Assembly: GCF_034808145.1 (NCBI RefSeq)
Contig: NZ_JAXHGM010000005.1
Span: 157,076-221,075 of the forward strand
Length of the DNA stretch: 64,000 bases
Reading direction: 5' to 3'
Source of the DNA: Halorubellus sp034808145
GTDB taxonomy: Archaea > Halobacteriota > Halobacteria > Halobacteriales > Natrialbaceae
Shown here piece after piece: positions 7,846 through 16,295 of the stretch; position 1 is the first letter of the stretch; each line of letters starts with the position of its first letter. Both the position numbers and the translations under genes were made by a program. The notes below the pieces were generated by a model. That model was given only the letters and a program-made list of their open reading frames with translations. It was not told the DNA's origin and did not search any database.

Positions 7846-10359
7846 ATGGACTCCCGAACGGAAGCGCGCGTCAAGGACTGGGACTCGCGTCCGTTCTCTG
7901 ACGGCTACGATGACCTGCGAGAGCTCGCGGACGCGGCGTTCTCGGGGGCGGTCGAGACCGGGTCGACGACGGCGTTCGTGTTGAACGGGAAGGTCGTCGG
8001 CGTGGTCGGCGGCGACGTCGAGTCGTTCGACGGCGCGTCGGGCACGATCTACGAGGCACCCCACCCGAGCCTCCCGCTCCTGTTCGCGATGCGCGAGCAG
8101 GGCGGCGAGGAGCGCGCGAAGTACTACACGAACGACACCCCGATCTCGGAGGCCGACGGGACGTTGTCCTCCGGGTCGTTCACGGGCTACGTGGAGCTCT
8201 CGGAGAACGTCCTGTCGGGCGATTACTACGTGGTCTACTACGGCGGGCGCTCGATGAGTTGCGCGTTCGTCGGGAACCAGGAGAACCTGATAACGGACGA
8301 CGAGGCGTTCGACCGCGCCGACGACGAGGTCGGTATCTACACGGTCTGGGACGTCGACATCGAGGTCCAGGAGATTCCGGCGGACGAGGACCCGGACGAC
8401 GACGCCGCGACGAGTACTGGCGGGGCAGCAGCAGGCGGGGCAAGCGCTGGCGCTGGCGGTGTCGGTTCGAGCGACGCGACCGGCGAGCGAGCCGATTCGA
8501 CGGGCACGAACGGTGGTCGAGCCGGTTCGACGGGCGCGAACGGCGGACGGGCCGGTTCGGGCGATGCGACGTCCGCGCACTCGGAGGTGGACGTCACACC
8601 GGACGACGCTACCGACGTCGCCGCGTCGACCGCGTCGGACGTGGACGACGAGGCCGCTGGCCGCGACCCGACCGGCAATGGTGCGGACGACGCGGTCGCG
8701 GCACCACCGGTCGACGAAGCGGGAGCGACGGTCGAGGACGCCGACCCGGCGGTCGGCGACGAACCGGTCGTCGGCGAGGCCGAACCGACGTCGAACCCGC
8801 CGTCGCGGAGCGACGACCCCGACGACAGACGGGAAGTGGACCGACCCACGGACGACGCCGCGAGTACCGGAGGTGACGCGTCGACGGAGCGCGAGCACGC
8901 CCGGGAGACGTCCGGCCGGCGCGCGCGGACCGAGACCGACGCCGCGAGCGGTCGGAACGCGACGGCGCCCACGTCGACACGAACGACGGGCGAGCCGTCG
9001 AACTCGACGACCGGGTCCGAGCCGACGCCAGCGCCGCGTGACGACGGGAGCGGGAGCGCGATGGCGGAGGTCCCCGACGAGGTCATGGCCGAGGTCGAGG
9101 ACGAGGCACGGGGGAGCGAGGTCGAGGACGAGGTCGCGTGGCGCGAGACCACGACCATCCCCTCGATCAACCCGGACCGGACGACCGACGACGACGAGTC
9201 GGACCCGCTCGCGTCGGGCGCCGGCGGGACGAGCGAGACGGCCGGGACGAACTCGGAGAACCGGTCGACGACCGAGCGCGACACCCGCCGGACGTCGTCG
9301 ACCTCGCGGGCGTCGCCCGCCGACGAGCACGCCACCGGTCGGTCGCGAGCGGACGCGAACCGGACGGCGTCGACGAACGCCCCAGCAGGTGGCGGTGCGG
9401 ACCCGGAGCGCGTCACCGAACTCGCGGACGAACTCGAGAGCGTGCGCGAGGACCGCGACCGAATCGCGACCGAACGCGACGACCTCGAGGCCGAACGCGA
9501 CCGGCTCGCAGAGCGGAACGACGACCTCCGGGAGCGCGTGGCGGAACTCGAGGACGAGGTCGCGGCGCTCGAACGCGAGCTCGCGTCGGCGCGCGAACGA
9601 CTCGAAGCGGAGACGCCGGCGGACGACGTCGTCGAACTCGCCCCTCGCGAGGCGCTCGAAGGGACGAACCTCTTCGTCCGGTACGGCTCCAAGAGCGCGA
9701 CGACGCTCGAGGACGTTCACGACAGCGACGTCGGCATCGCGGACCTGGAGGCGAACCTCCGCCTCGAGTACCACACGAGCTTCGACGCCGAGAACGCCGT
9801 GGTCGACGGGAAGGCCTACGACGAGTTCCTCTACGACTCCACGCCGTACCAGTTCGTCGAGTGGTTCGTGTACGACCTCGTGTTCGAGATCCGAGACACC
9901 GGCAACGAGAGCGACCTCGGCGACCTCTACGAGGCGTTCCCGAAGGTCGACCGCATCGAGCTCTACGGCGACGTCTCGCTGCGATACGAGGAGGACGGCG
10001 AGGAGCACCGCGAGCAGACGACGTTCGACGTCGTCGTCCGCGACCGGATGGGGAACCCGCTCGCGGTCGCGAACGTCAACGCCTCGCGGGACCCCGCGAC
10101 GGAGAAGATGATGGTCGACCTGCAGGAGCGCGCCACGCGCGTCAAACGGACGAGCGAGGCGCTCGCCGGCGCGTTCATGGTGACCGCGAGCTTCTTCGCA
10201 CCGGAGGCGCTCGAGATAGCGAACGAGGCGACCAGCGGCGGCATCCTGAGCCGCGACTCGAAGAAGTCCTACGTGAAGCTCTCCCGGAAGCGCGGCTACC
10301 ACCTGTGTCTCGTGGAGACGCGGAACGGCGAGTTCCACGTGAACGTCCCGGAACTCTGA
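7846..10359 (+). CDS. Long haloarchaeal protein: N- and C-domains with disordered and coiled-coil middle
   Basis: 837 residues in four parts. Residues 1-about 185 form a folded domain (DSRPFSDGYDDLRELADAAF, YYVVYYGGRSMSCAFVGN). About 190-510 is a very acidic Ser/Thr/Gly/Asp linker with near repeats such as GTNGGRAGSTGANGGRAGS. About 520-585 is a strong coiled coil (ELADELESVREDRDRIA and onward). The last about 250 residues fold again (GTNLFVRYGSKSATTLEDVH, SRKRGYHLCLVETRNGEF). There is no signal peptide or membrane helix, so it is cytoplasmic. The layout suits a dimeric scaffold or a regulator. I know similar haloarchaeal proteins only as uncharacterised. ATG 7846 was chosen because a TATA-like CTATTTG lies about 30 bases upstream. 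Confidence 0.75.
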   Translation: MDSRTEARVKDWDSRPFSDGYDDLRELADAAFSGAVETGSTTAFVLNGKVVGVVGGDVESFDGASGTIYEAPHPSLPLLFAMREQGGEERAKYYTNDTPISEADGTLSSGSFTGYVELSENVLSGDYYVVYYGGRSMSCAFVGNQENLITDDEAFDRADDEVGIYTVWDVDIEVQEIPADEDPDDDAATSTGGAAAGGASAGAGGVGSSDATGERADSTGTNGGRAGSTGANGGRAGSGDATSAHSEVDVTPDDATDVAASTASDVDDEAAGRDPTGNGADDAVAAPPVDEAGATVEDADPAVGDEPVVGEAEPTSNPPSRSDDPDDRREVDRPTDDAASTGGDASTEREHARETSGRRARTETDAASGRNATAPTSTRTTGEPSNSTTGSEPTPAPRDDGSGSAMAEVPDEVMAEVEDEARGSEVEDEVAWRETTTIPSINPDRTTDDDESDPLASGAGGTSETAGTNSENRSTTERDTRRTSSTSRASPADEHATGRSRADANRTASTNAPAGGGADPERVTELADELESVREDRDRIATERDDLEAERDRLAERNDDLRERVAELEDEVAALERELASARERLEAETPADDVVELAPREALEGTNLFVRYGSKSATTLEDVHDSDVGIADLEANLRLEYHTSFDAENAVVDGKAYDEFLYDSTPYQFVEWFVYDLVFEIRDTGNESDLGDLYEAFPKVDRIELYGDVSLRYEEDGEEHREQTTFDVVVRDRMGNPLAVANVNASRDPATEKMMVDLQERATRVKRTSEALAGAFMVTASFFAPEALEIANEATSGGILSRDSKKSYVKLSRKRGYHLCLVETRNGEFHVNVPEL

Positions 10360-10540
10360 GCGAGCACTGGAATCGTCGAACCCGGTTCGTTCTCCGTGCG
10401 AGTGACGGCCTCCCTGTGAGCGGCGGTCTCCGTGCGAGTCGGTTCGAACGCGGGGCCCCTCGACTCGCGGCTGAATGAGGAGTCGTCGAGCACGAAGCCG
10501 TCGCTGGGGGTGTGCGTCGAGCGAGAGGAGAACGAGAGCT

Positions 10541-10846
10541 CTAGTTCTCGACTTCCGCCGCGCTGTCGATCTTCATGTTGTCCATCTTGTCGACGATCTC
10601 GTCGATCTTGCCGTCGAGGTCGTCGACGAACTCGCCGGTGTGGTCGGTGGTGATGGCGCCCTGGCTCGAGGGCTCGATGAGGTTCTCCTCCTCGAGGACG
10701 CGCAGCGAGTAGCGAACCTTGTGATGGGGGTAGCCCGTCTCGTTGGACATCTTGACGATCCCGATGGGTTCGTTCTCGATGACCATCTTCAGGACCTGCA
10801 GATGCCGCTCCAGCATGTCGACTTCCTTCTCAAGTCGGTCTATCAT
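10541..10846 (-). CDS. Small winged-helix transcriptional regulator with coiled-coil ends
   Basis: 101 residues. The N-terminal helix MIDRLEKEVDMLERHLQVL suits coiled-coil dimerisation. A winged HTH follows (MVIENEPIGIVKMSNETGYP, then HKVRYSLRVLEEENLIEPS), and the C terminus is a second amphipathic helix (DDLDGKIDEIVDKMDNM). The fold points to a dimeric DNA-binding regulator. The ATG at 10846 is fixed by a TATA box (TTTAAAAC on the minus strand, 10871-10880) about 28 bases upstream; a longer frame would begin upstream of the promoter. It is a single-gene transcript. Targets are unknown. Confidence 0.8.
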   Translation of the reverse strand: MIDRLEKEVDMLERHLQVLKMVIENEPIGIVKMSNETGYPHHKVRYSLRVLEEENLIEPSSQGAITTDHTGEFVDDLDGKIDEIVDKMDNMKIDSAAEVEN

Positions 10847-10870
10847 GGCATTTGTTAACTTGTCGTTCGG

Positions 10871-10880
10871 GGTTTTAAAC
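10871..10880 (-). promoter_or_regulatory. TATA box for the small winged-helix regulator
   Basis: On the minus strand this reads GTTTAAAACC, a near-ideal archaeal TATA element. Its centre is about 28-30 bases before ATG 10846, predicting a leaderless mRNA and fixing the gene start. Confidence 0.65.
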
Positions 10881-11097
10881 CTTACTCTCCCATTGGCATG
10901 GTCTCGCAGAACAGTGTCTGAATTTGACAGGCGCGCCACATAGGTCTTCTGGTCGGTACCGGAATCCCGTCGGTGGGTTCGACGAGCCGTCGGTCAGTGC
11001 CAGCTCGTCCCAGTCACGTCGTCGGTACGCGCGGACTCGCCAACGACCGACGGTATCGAAATCTGTTTATCGGGGCCTCGTGAAATCTCCCGTGTAA

Positions 11098-12474
11098 ATG
11101 ACTGTTACCATCGTCGGTTCCCAACTCGGAGACGAGGGGAAAGGCGGCGTCGTCGACCTCTACGGCGACCCCGCGGACGTCGTCGTCCGCTACCAGGGCG
11201 GGGACAACGCCGGACACACCGTCGTCGAGGACGGAACCGAGTACAAGCTCTCGCTCGTTCCGAGCGGCGCCGTCCGCGGGAAGGTCGGCGTCCTCGGCAA
11301 CGGCTGCGTCGTCAACCCCGCTACGCTCTTCGAGGAGATGGACGGGCTCCGGGACCGCGGCCTCGACCCGGACGTTCGCGTCGCCGAGCGAGCGCACGTC
11401 ATCCTTCCCTACCACCGCGTGCTCGACGGCATCGAGGAGGAGGTCAAGAGCGAGACCGACAGCGCGGTCGGTACCACCGGTCGCGGCATCGGTCCGACGT
11501 ACGAGGACAAGGCCGGTCGGCGCGGGGTCCGCGTCGGCGACCTGCTCGACGAGGACGTGCTCCGCGAGCGCGTCGAGTACGTCGTCCCGCAGAAGCGCGC
11601 GCTCCTCGAGGACGTCTACGGCATCGACGTCGAGGACCTCGAGAACCCGGACGCGTTCGACGTGGACGCGGTGTACGAGACCGCGCTCGAGTACGGCGAG
11701 CGCCTCGCCGAGGAGGACATGACGGTCGACGCCGGGACGTTCCTCGCGGAGAAGCGCGCGGCCGGCGAGAACGTGATGCTCGAGGGGGCGCAGGGGACGA
11801 TCATCGACATCGACCACGGGAACTACCCCTACGTGACGTCCTCGAACCCGACCGCCGGAGGTGCGGCGACGGGGTCAGGCCTGGCGCCGACCGTCGTCGG
11901 CCAGGGCGAGATCGTCGGTATCGTGAAGGCGTACCTCACGCGCGTCGGTCGTGGTCCGCTCCCGACGGAGCTCGCGGGCGTCGAAGGCCAGACGCCGGGG
12001 TACGACGGGGACGCGGGCGACGCCGAGGAGGAGCTTGCGACGTACATCCGCGACGAGGGCGGCGAGTACGGGACGGTCACCGGGCGGCCGCGTCGCGTCG
12101 GCTGGCTCGACCTCCCGATGCTCCGGCACTCGACGCGCGTGAACGGCTTCACGGGGCTCGCGGTGAATCACGTGGACGTCCTCGCTGGCCTCGACGAGGT
12201 GAAGGTCGGGGACACGTACACGCTGGACGGTGAGGTCGTCGAGACGATTCCGTCGACGACCGAGAAGTGGGCGGAGTGCGAGGCGAACTTCGAGACGTTC
12301 GAGGGCTGGCCCGAGGTCGACTGGGACGCCGTCGACGAGTACGAGGACCTCCCGGCGAACGCTCGCACGTACCTCGAGTACGTCAGCGAGGAACTGGACA
12401 CGGACATCTACGCGGTCGGGGTCGGCCCGGACCGCGACCAGACCGTCGTCCTCGAATCGCCGTACGACGACTGA
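11098..12474 (+). CDS. purA: Adenylosuccinate synthetase
   Basis: 458 residues. It joins IMP and aspartate using GTP to make adenylosuccinate, the first committed step to AMP. The N terminus has the phosphate loop GDEGKGG (12-18) with the catalytic Asp, then YQGGDNAGHTVV (NNAGHT-type motif with its His). Further on are SDSAVGTTGRGIGPTYEDK-like IMP contacts and GAQGTIIDIDHGNYPYVTSS, all standard. The length is slightly above the usual 430 because of acidic loops near the C terminus (GYDGDAGDAEEE). TTTAT at 11066-11070 is about 30 bases before the ATG. Cytoplasmic; monocistronic. Confidence 0.97.
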   Translation: MTVTIVGSQLGDEGKGGVVDLYGDPADVVVRYQGGDNAGHTVVEDGTEYKLSLVPSGAVRGKVGVLGNGCVVNPATLFEEMDGLRDRGLDPDVRVAERAHVILPYHRVLDGIEEEVKSETDSAVGTTGRGIGPTYEDKAGRRGVRVGDLLDEDVLRERVEYVVPQKRALLEDVYGIDVEDLENPDAFDVDAVYETALEYGERLAEEDMTVDAGTFLAEKRAAGENVMLEGAQGTIIDIDHGNYPYVTSSNPTAGGAATGSGLAPTVVGQGEIVGIVKAYLTRVGRGPLPTELAGVEGQTPGYDGDAGDAEEELATYIRDEGGEYGTVTGRPRRVGWLDLPMLRHSTRVNGFTGLAVNHVDVLAGLDEVKVGDTYTLDGEVVETIPSTTEKWAECEANFETFEGWPEVDWDAVDEYEDLPANARTYLEYVSEELDTDIYAVGVGPDRDQTVVLESPYDD

Positions 12475-12526
12475 CCACCCTCGACACAGGTCGATATTTT
12501 TACGTCTTCGGCGCGTGGGGTCGGGT

Positions 12527-12718
12527 ATGCTCCAGTGGCTCCGTGCGCTCGTCCGGTCGTACTGGCCCGGTACCGACGACGAGGACGACGTCTGGGACGC
12601 GATTCCGGGGTCGCAGTACGCCGGCCGGCACGCCGAGTCCGGTGGCCTGACTCGCGGCGAACAGGAGGCCGCCATCGCGGACGTCCAGAAGCAGGCCGAG
12701 GAACTCGACGAGAACTGA
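12527..12718 (+). CDS. Small acidic haloarchaeal protein
   Basis: 63 residues: MLQWLRALVRSYWPG, then an acidic stretch with DVWDAIPGSQYAGRHAESGG and an amphipathic C-terminal helix (GEQEAAIADVQKQAEEL). The start is supported by GATATTTTTAC (12493-12503) about 29 bases before the ATG. The gene follows purA after 52 bases but has its own TATA box. The conserved-looking IPxxQYxGRxAExGGLTRxEQE pattern suggests a real small-protein family in haloarchaea. I cannot name a function; partner binding seems more likely than catalysis. Confidence 0.7.
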   Translation: MLQWLRALVRSYWPGTDDEDDVWDAIPGSQYAGRHAESGGLTRGEQEAAIADVQKQAEELDEN

Positions 12719-12739
12719 CGCGACCTGCGGAGAACGCCG

Positions 12740-13108
12740 TCAGTCGTCCGCGGTGACGATGGCTTCCTCGTAGGACCCGACGGCCTCCAGCACCGCCTCG
12801 CGGTCCGCGTCCGCGACGTCGAACGCCTGGAGCGCATCGTCGAGGTGGTCCGCGATCCGTCCGAAGTCCGCCGGCGTCACGCCGAGGTGCTCGTGCGCGG
12901 TCGCCATGTCGTCGCCGTCCCACGTCACTGGTCCGCCGGTGGCGTGCGAGAGGAACTGCGTCTGGTGTCGCCTGAGATCCGCGGGATCAGAGCCTTCGAA
13001 GTACGATTCGAGCGCGTCGTCCGCGAGCACGCGGTCGTAGAACTCGTCGACGACGGCTGCGATAGCGTCTCGTTCGCCAAGTCGCTCGTAGAGCGTGTCT
13101 TCGGTCAC
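12740..13108 (-). CDS. Group I truncated haemoglobin
   Basis: 122 residues, the usual length for a 2-on-2 haemoglobin. It opens LYERLGERDAIAAVVDEFYDRVL, the family's signature start, then has RRHQTQFLSHATGGPVTW (helix E with the conserved F/GG turn). MATAHEHLGVTPADFGRIADHL carries the proximal-His region in helix F. It should bind haem and O2 or NO in the cytoplasm, for detoxification or oxygen handling. It is convergent with the small acidic gene (22 bases apart) and divergent from the Trm112-like gene. Confidence 0.92.
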   Translation of the reverse strand: MTEDTLYERLGERDAIAAVVDEFYDRVLADDALESYFEGSDPADLRRHQTQFLSHATGGPVTWDGDDMATAHEHLGVTPADFGRIADHLDDALQAFDVADADREAVLEAVGSYEEAIVTADD

Positions 13109-13258
13109 GTCGAGACCGTTCTCGCAGCCCTCGGAAGAATCTGGTCAAAGAACACGTTCGGGTGCCGGCGTCACGCGTCGACTCCGGCCGCCCGGCGGAC
13201 GGCGCTGTCGTCGCCGCGTTCCCGAAGCCTTTTGCTGTCCGTCCCCGACGCTCCGGGT

Positions 13259-13456
13259 ATGAAGGAGTCGCTGATGGACGTTCTCTGCTGCCCGATGGAC
13301 AAGTCAGAACTCGAACTGGAGGTCGACGAGCGCGCGGACGACGAGGAGGTCCTCGCCGGCACGCTCGTCTGCACGGAGTGCGGGGAGCACTACCCCATCG
13401 AGGACGGCATCCCGAACCTCCTCCCGCCGGACATGCGCGACGACGTCCCCGCCTGA
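13259..13456 (+). CDS. Trm112/UPF0434-like zinc protein (methyltransferase activator)
   Basis: 65 residues: MKESLMDVLCCPMDKSELEL, then CTECGEHYPIEDGIPNLLPP, the Trm112-family core. Cys residues at CCP and CTEC fit a structural zinc site. Trm112 proteins bind and stabilise several SAM-dependent methyltransferases acting on tRNA, rRNA and translation factors. In Haloferax volcanii a Trm112 protein is known to have many methyltransferase partners; the partner here is not in the window. CTTTTGC about 30 bases upstream of the ATG is a weak TATA. The next gene starts 32 bases downstream. Confidence 0.85.
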   Translation: MKESLMDVLCCPMDKSELELEVDERADDEEVLAGTLVCTECGEHYPIEDGIPNLLPPDMRDDVPA

Positions 13457-13488
13457 ACCTTTTTTGCACTCGCTCGTGAGGTAGATTC

Positions 13489-14049
13489 GTGGTTGACACG
13501 CTCACCGTCCACCTGAGTCGCGGGGAACTCCACGAGGTCGCCCCAGCGACCGCCGACTTCGAGACGGGCGGGACGTTCGAGCTGGAACTCGTCAATCACG
13601 GGCGCGCCAGTCACGTCCACGTGCATCCCGACGACGCGCTCGCTCGCGGCGTTCGCCTCGACGAGTCGAACCTCTACGTGGAGACGGACTCGACGCGCGT
13701 CGTCGCGGTCGAGGTCCCGGACGGCCCACGGCCGCTCCGCGGCGCGCTCGATATCTCGGCGGGCTACGGCGCGACCGGGTCGTCGGTGGCCGTCGGCATC
13801 GTCGACGAACCCGAGCCGGACCTGCCGGTCGACGAGACGCTCGCGGCACCCGAGTCGACGGACGGCGACGACCCGTCGCTCGACCGCCTGCTCGCCGAGG
13901 AGAGTCTACCCGTCCTCGCGCTCGGCGCGGTCGCGGTCGCCATCGCGCTCGGTGCGGCGTTCGCGTTCGGCGACGTCGTCGTCGCGACTGGCGCACTCGT
14001 CGTCGTCGCGGGCGTCCTCGCGGCGGTGTACGCGCTCGTCGCGGACTGA
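13489..14049 (+). CDS. Haloarchaeal protein with beta domain and C-terminal membrane hairpin
   Basis: 186 residues starting at GTG 13489. The first about 105 residues form a beta-rich domain (TFELELVNHGRASHVHVHPD; SAGYGATGSSVAVGIVD). An acidic linker leads to two hydrophobic segments, about residues 138-158 (LPVLALGAVAVAIALGAAFA) and 163-184 (VVVATGALVVVAGVLAAVYA). It is probably membrane-anchored by its C terminus with the beta domain in the cytoplasm, as there is no signal peptide. TTTTTTGC about 25 bases upstream fits a leaderless GTG start. It may be co-transcribed with the Trm112-like gene. Function unknown. Confidence 0.7.
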   Translation: MVDTLTVHLSRGELHEVAPATADFETGGTFELELVNHGRASHVHVHPDDALARGVRLDESNLYVETDSTRVVAVEVPDGPRPLRGALDISAGYGATGSSVAVGIVDEPEPDLPVDETLAAPESTDGDDPSLDRLLAEESLPVLALGAVAVAIALGAAFAFGDVVVATGALVVVAGVLAAVYALVAD

Positions 14050-14110
14050 CGGCGTTCGCGCGAGCCGACTCGGCTGGTTCGGGTGATCGATTGGGTCGCC
14101 TGGAACCGTG

Positions 14111-15274
14111 TCAGTCGTCGCCGTCGGTCGGGACGCCACAGAGGTTGCCGTCCTCGTCCATGCGTTTCTCGCGGAGGTACCGCGTCCGCCAGCGGTTCGC
14201 GTCGTGCCGGAAGTCGGCCTCGCGGACCTCGTCGACGTCGCCGTCCGCGACCGTGTCGACTATCGCTTCGAGCTGTTCCTTCTCGCTCGGCGTCAGCTCG
14301 AACTCGTAGGTCTGTGCGTCCTCGCCCTCGAGCTTCGTCCACTTGCGGGCGGCGGAGACGACCATCGAGCACGGCTCCCTGCAGGGGAACGCGCCGACGC
14401 CGCCGTCGGCTTCGAGGTCGGTGTCCTCGTCGTACCCCCACTCGCGGCGCTTCAGGCACTCCGAGTCCGCACAGCAGCTCTCGGCGACCCGTTCGACGTG
14501 CTCGGTGCCCTCGCCGCGGTTCCACGTCTGGACGACGCCGTAGATGCCGGACTGGCGCGCCATCGCCGGCTCCCAGTGGTCGACGTCGAGGTTCCCCTCG
14601 CGTTCCCGATGCCAGTTCGCGATGGTCGCCGGATAGATGGACTCGACGACCGCGACGACCTCGCCGCTGGTCAGCTCGGGGAACCGCCAGCCGGCGGGGA
14701 GCGTCGGCGCGGTCTTCAGCGGCCGGTAGCGGCCGCGGTCGTCGAACTTCGCGACGTCCCGGGCGTCCCGGACGTCGCGGTGCTCGTCGAGGTCGTCGGG
14801 GTCGGCGTCGGCGTCGTCGACGTGCCGGACCTCGTACCGCCGATAGCCGTCGTCAGCGAGTTCGACCGACAGGTGAAGCTCGCCCCACTGTCGTTCGATG
14901 CCGCGTTCGAGCGCGCGATAGCGGTCCAGAACCGCCGTCGGTTCGTACGTCGTCCCGTGGGTCGCGTCCCCGCCGTGTCCGCGCGTCTCCGTCGGCGCGT
15001 CGTGGTCGGCGACGCGCTCCACGTACCGGAGGAAGTCGAACCGCGCCGAGCCCGCCGTCGGCGCGACGTCGTGCCAGAAGTACCAGTTCGAGACGTGCTC
15101 GGGGTTGGCTCGCGCCACCCGACGCAGTTCCTCCTCGGAGAGCCCGCCGCGTTCCAGGTCCGAGAGCTCGAACCGGTACCCGTCGTCGCGGCGCGTGACG
15201 TGCAGGCCGTCGAACGCGAGGTCGTCCTCGACCGTCACCGCCGCCGACAGCGCCGTGAGTTGCTCGTCGTCCAT
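14111..15274 (-). CDS. DR2241-family protein with iron-sulfur-type cysteines
   Basis: 387 residues. The C-terminal third contains the cysteine cluster ESCCADSECLKRREWGY and, about 15 residues on, FPCREPCSM, the arrangement of the 4Fe-4S-type part of DR2241 proteins. The N-terminal about 230 residues form the larger DR2241 domain (NWYFWHDVAP; ELTSGEVVAVVESIYPATIANWH). The gene begins three bases after the stop of the cobaltochelatase gene, so both are surely one mRNA. In haloarchaea and Deinococcus this family accompanies CbiX; a role in tetrapyrrole metal insertion or redox is inferred from that. It is not shown here. Confidence 0.8.
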   Translation of the reverse strand: MDDEQLTALSAAVTVEDDLAFDGLHVTRRDDGYRFELSDLERGGLSEEELRRVARANPEHVSNWYFWHDVAPTAGSARFDFLRYVERVADHDAPTETRGHGGDATHGTTYEPTAVLDRYRALERGIERQWGELHLSVELADDGYRRYEVRHVDDADADPDDLDEHRDVRDARDVAKFDDRGRYRPLKTAPTLPAGWRFPELTSGEVVAVVESIYPATIANWHREREGNLDVDHWEPAMARQSGIYGVVQTWNRGEGTEHVERVAESCCADSECLKRREWGYDEDTDLEADGGVGAFPCREPCSMVVSAARKWTKLEGEDAQTYEFELTPSEKEQLEAIVDTVADGDVDEVREADFRHDANRWRTRYLREKRMDEDGNLCGVPTDGDD

Positions 15275-15277
15275 CGC

Positions 15278-16153
15278 TCAGGCCTCCGTGACCGCGGCGT
15301 CGCCGGTGTGTTCCTTGACGTACTCGACGGCGTCGGCGACGTCGGCGCCCGCGTCGAGCGTGCGCTCGAGGACGACGTCCGCCATCAGCGGCTCCGTGCC
15401 GACCGCCCCCGCGTACCAGAGGTAGTGGCCGTCGACCTTCGCCGGCGTCTCCCAGCCCTCCCTGTAGTCGTCCGTGAGCCCCATGTCCTCGGGGATGTCT
15501 TCCTGCGTGTGATAGCCGTCCGCGACGAACAGCGGGACGACGACGACGTCCTCGCTCTCGAAGAAGTCGGTGACGTCGTCGACCTCGGGGTCCTCGTCCA
15601 TGAACAGCGCCTTCACCTCGTCGAACCGCCCCATCTCGCGGATGCGGTCGGCGTGGTACTCGATGGCCTTCGCGGAGTTCTCGTTGCGTTTCGTGCCGTG
15701 CCCGACAACGGCGAGCCCGAACCCGTCGCCGACGTCGGGGTCGCCCGTGACGGTCTCGGCGCGTCGGACGATGACGTCGCTCATCGCGTCGTGCGTTCCG
15801 GCGGGCCCGCAGTAGTGCACGGTCTTGTCGACGTCGCTCGCGCGGAGCGTGACGTGCGTCGCGCTCGTCCCGTCGGACTCCCACGCGTCGGGGTCCCAGT
15901 CGCCGAGCCGGAGCTCGCGCGGGATGACGTCCTCGGTGAAGTACCCCTCAGAGATGAACAGCGGCACGACGTACACCTCCTCGCTCTCGAGGGTCCGCAG
16001 GACCTCCCGGAAGTGCGGTTCCTCCTTCCAGAACGCCTCGCGAACCTCGTCGAACGCGTCCGTCTCGCGGATGGTGTCCGCGTGCGCGTACGTCGGCGTG
16101 CTCGACTCCGGGTTGAGGTGCGAGCCGTGTGCGACGATGACCAGCGCTTGCAT
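15278..16153 (-). CDS. cbiX: Sirohydrochlorin cobaltochelatase, two-domain CbiX
   Basis: 291 residues: two CbiX-like halves. The first begins MQALVIVAHGSHLNPES, the second at about residue 150 with LAVVGHGTKRNENSAKAIE; both keep the metal-site His after a hydrophobic strand (AHGS and GHGT). Matching second motifs are VYVVPLFISEGYFTEDVIP and VVVVPLFVADGYHTQEDIP. It inserts Co2+ into sirohydrochlorin for B12, or Ni/Fe for related cofactors. ATG 16153 has a TATA-like CACTAAGA about 28 bases upstream. The DR2241 gene follows in the same operon. No other cobalamin genes are in the window. Confidence 0.92.
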   Translation of the reverse strand: MQALVIVAHGSHLNPESSTPTYAHADTIRETDAFDEVREAFWKEEPHFREVLRTLESEEVYVVPLFISEGYFTEDVIPRELRLGDWDPDAWESDGTSATHVTLRASDVDKTVHYCGPAGTHDAMSDVIVRRAETVTGDPDVGDGFGLAVVGHGTKRNENSAKAIEYHADRIREMGRFDEVKALFMDEDPEVDDVTDFFESEDVVVVPLFVADGYHTQEDIPEDMGLTDDYREGWETPAKVDGHYLWYAGAVGTEPLMADVVLERTLDAGADVADAVEYVKEHTGDAAVTEA

Positions 16154-16295
16154 ACGTTCGCGTCCGGCCCGCACGCTCTTAGTGGCATCGTCGCGGGATG
16201 CGGGATTCGGTCGGCGCCGCGACCGGACCCGGCGGCGGTCGGCGCGCGGCCGACCGCAACGCCTAACCTGCACGCTCCGGGAACTGCCAATCGAG

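Noticed and set aside
7438..10338. A 966-codon open frame on the minus strand
   Set aside because: It is antisense to the UPF0058 and coiled-coil protein genes. It exists because high G+C and GAC/GTC codons leave few stops on the opposite strand. Its Arg/Val-rich translation has no haloarchaeal character.
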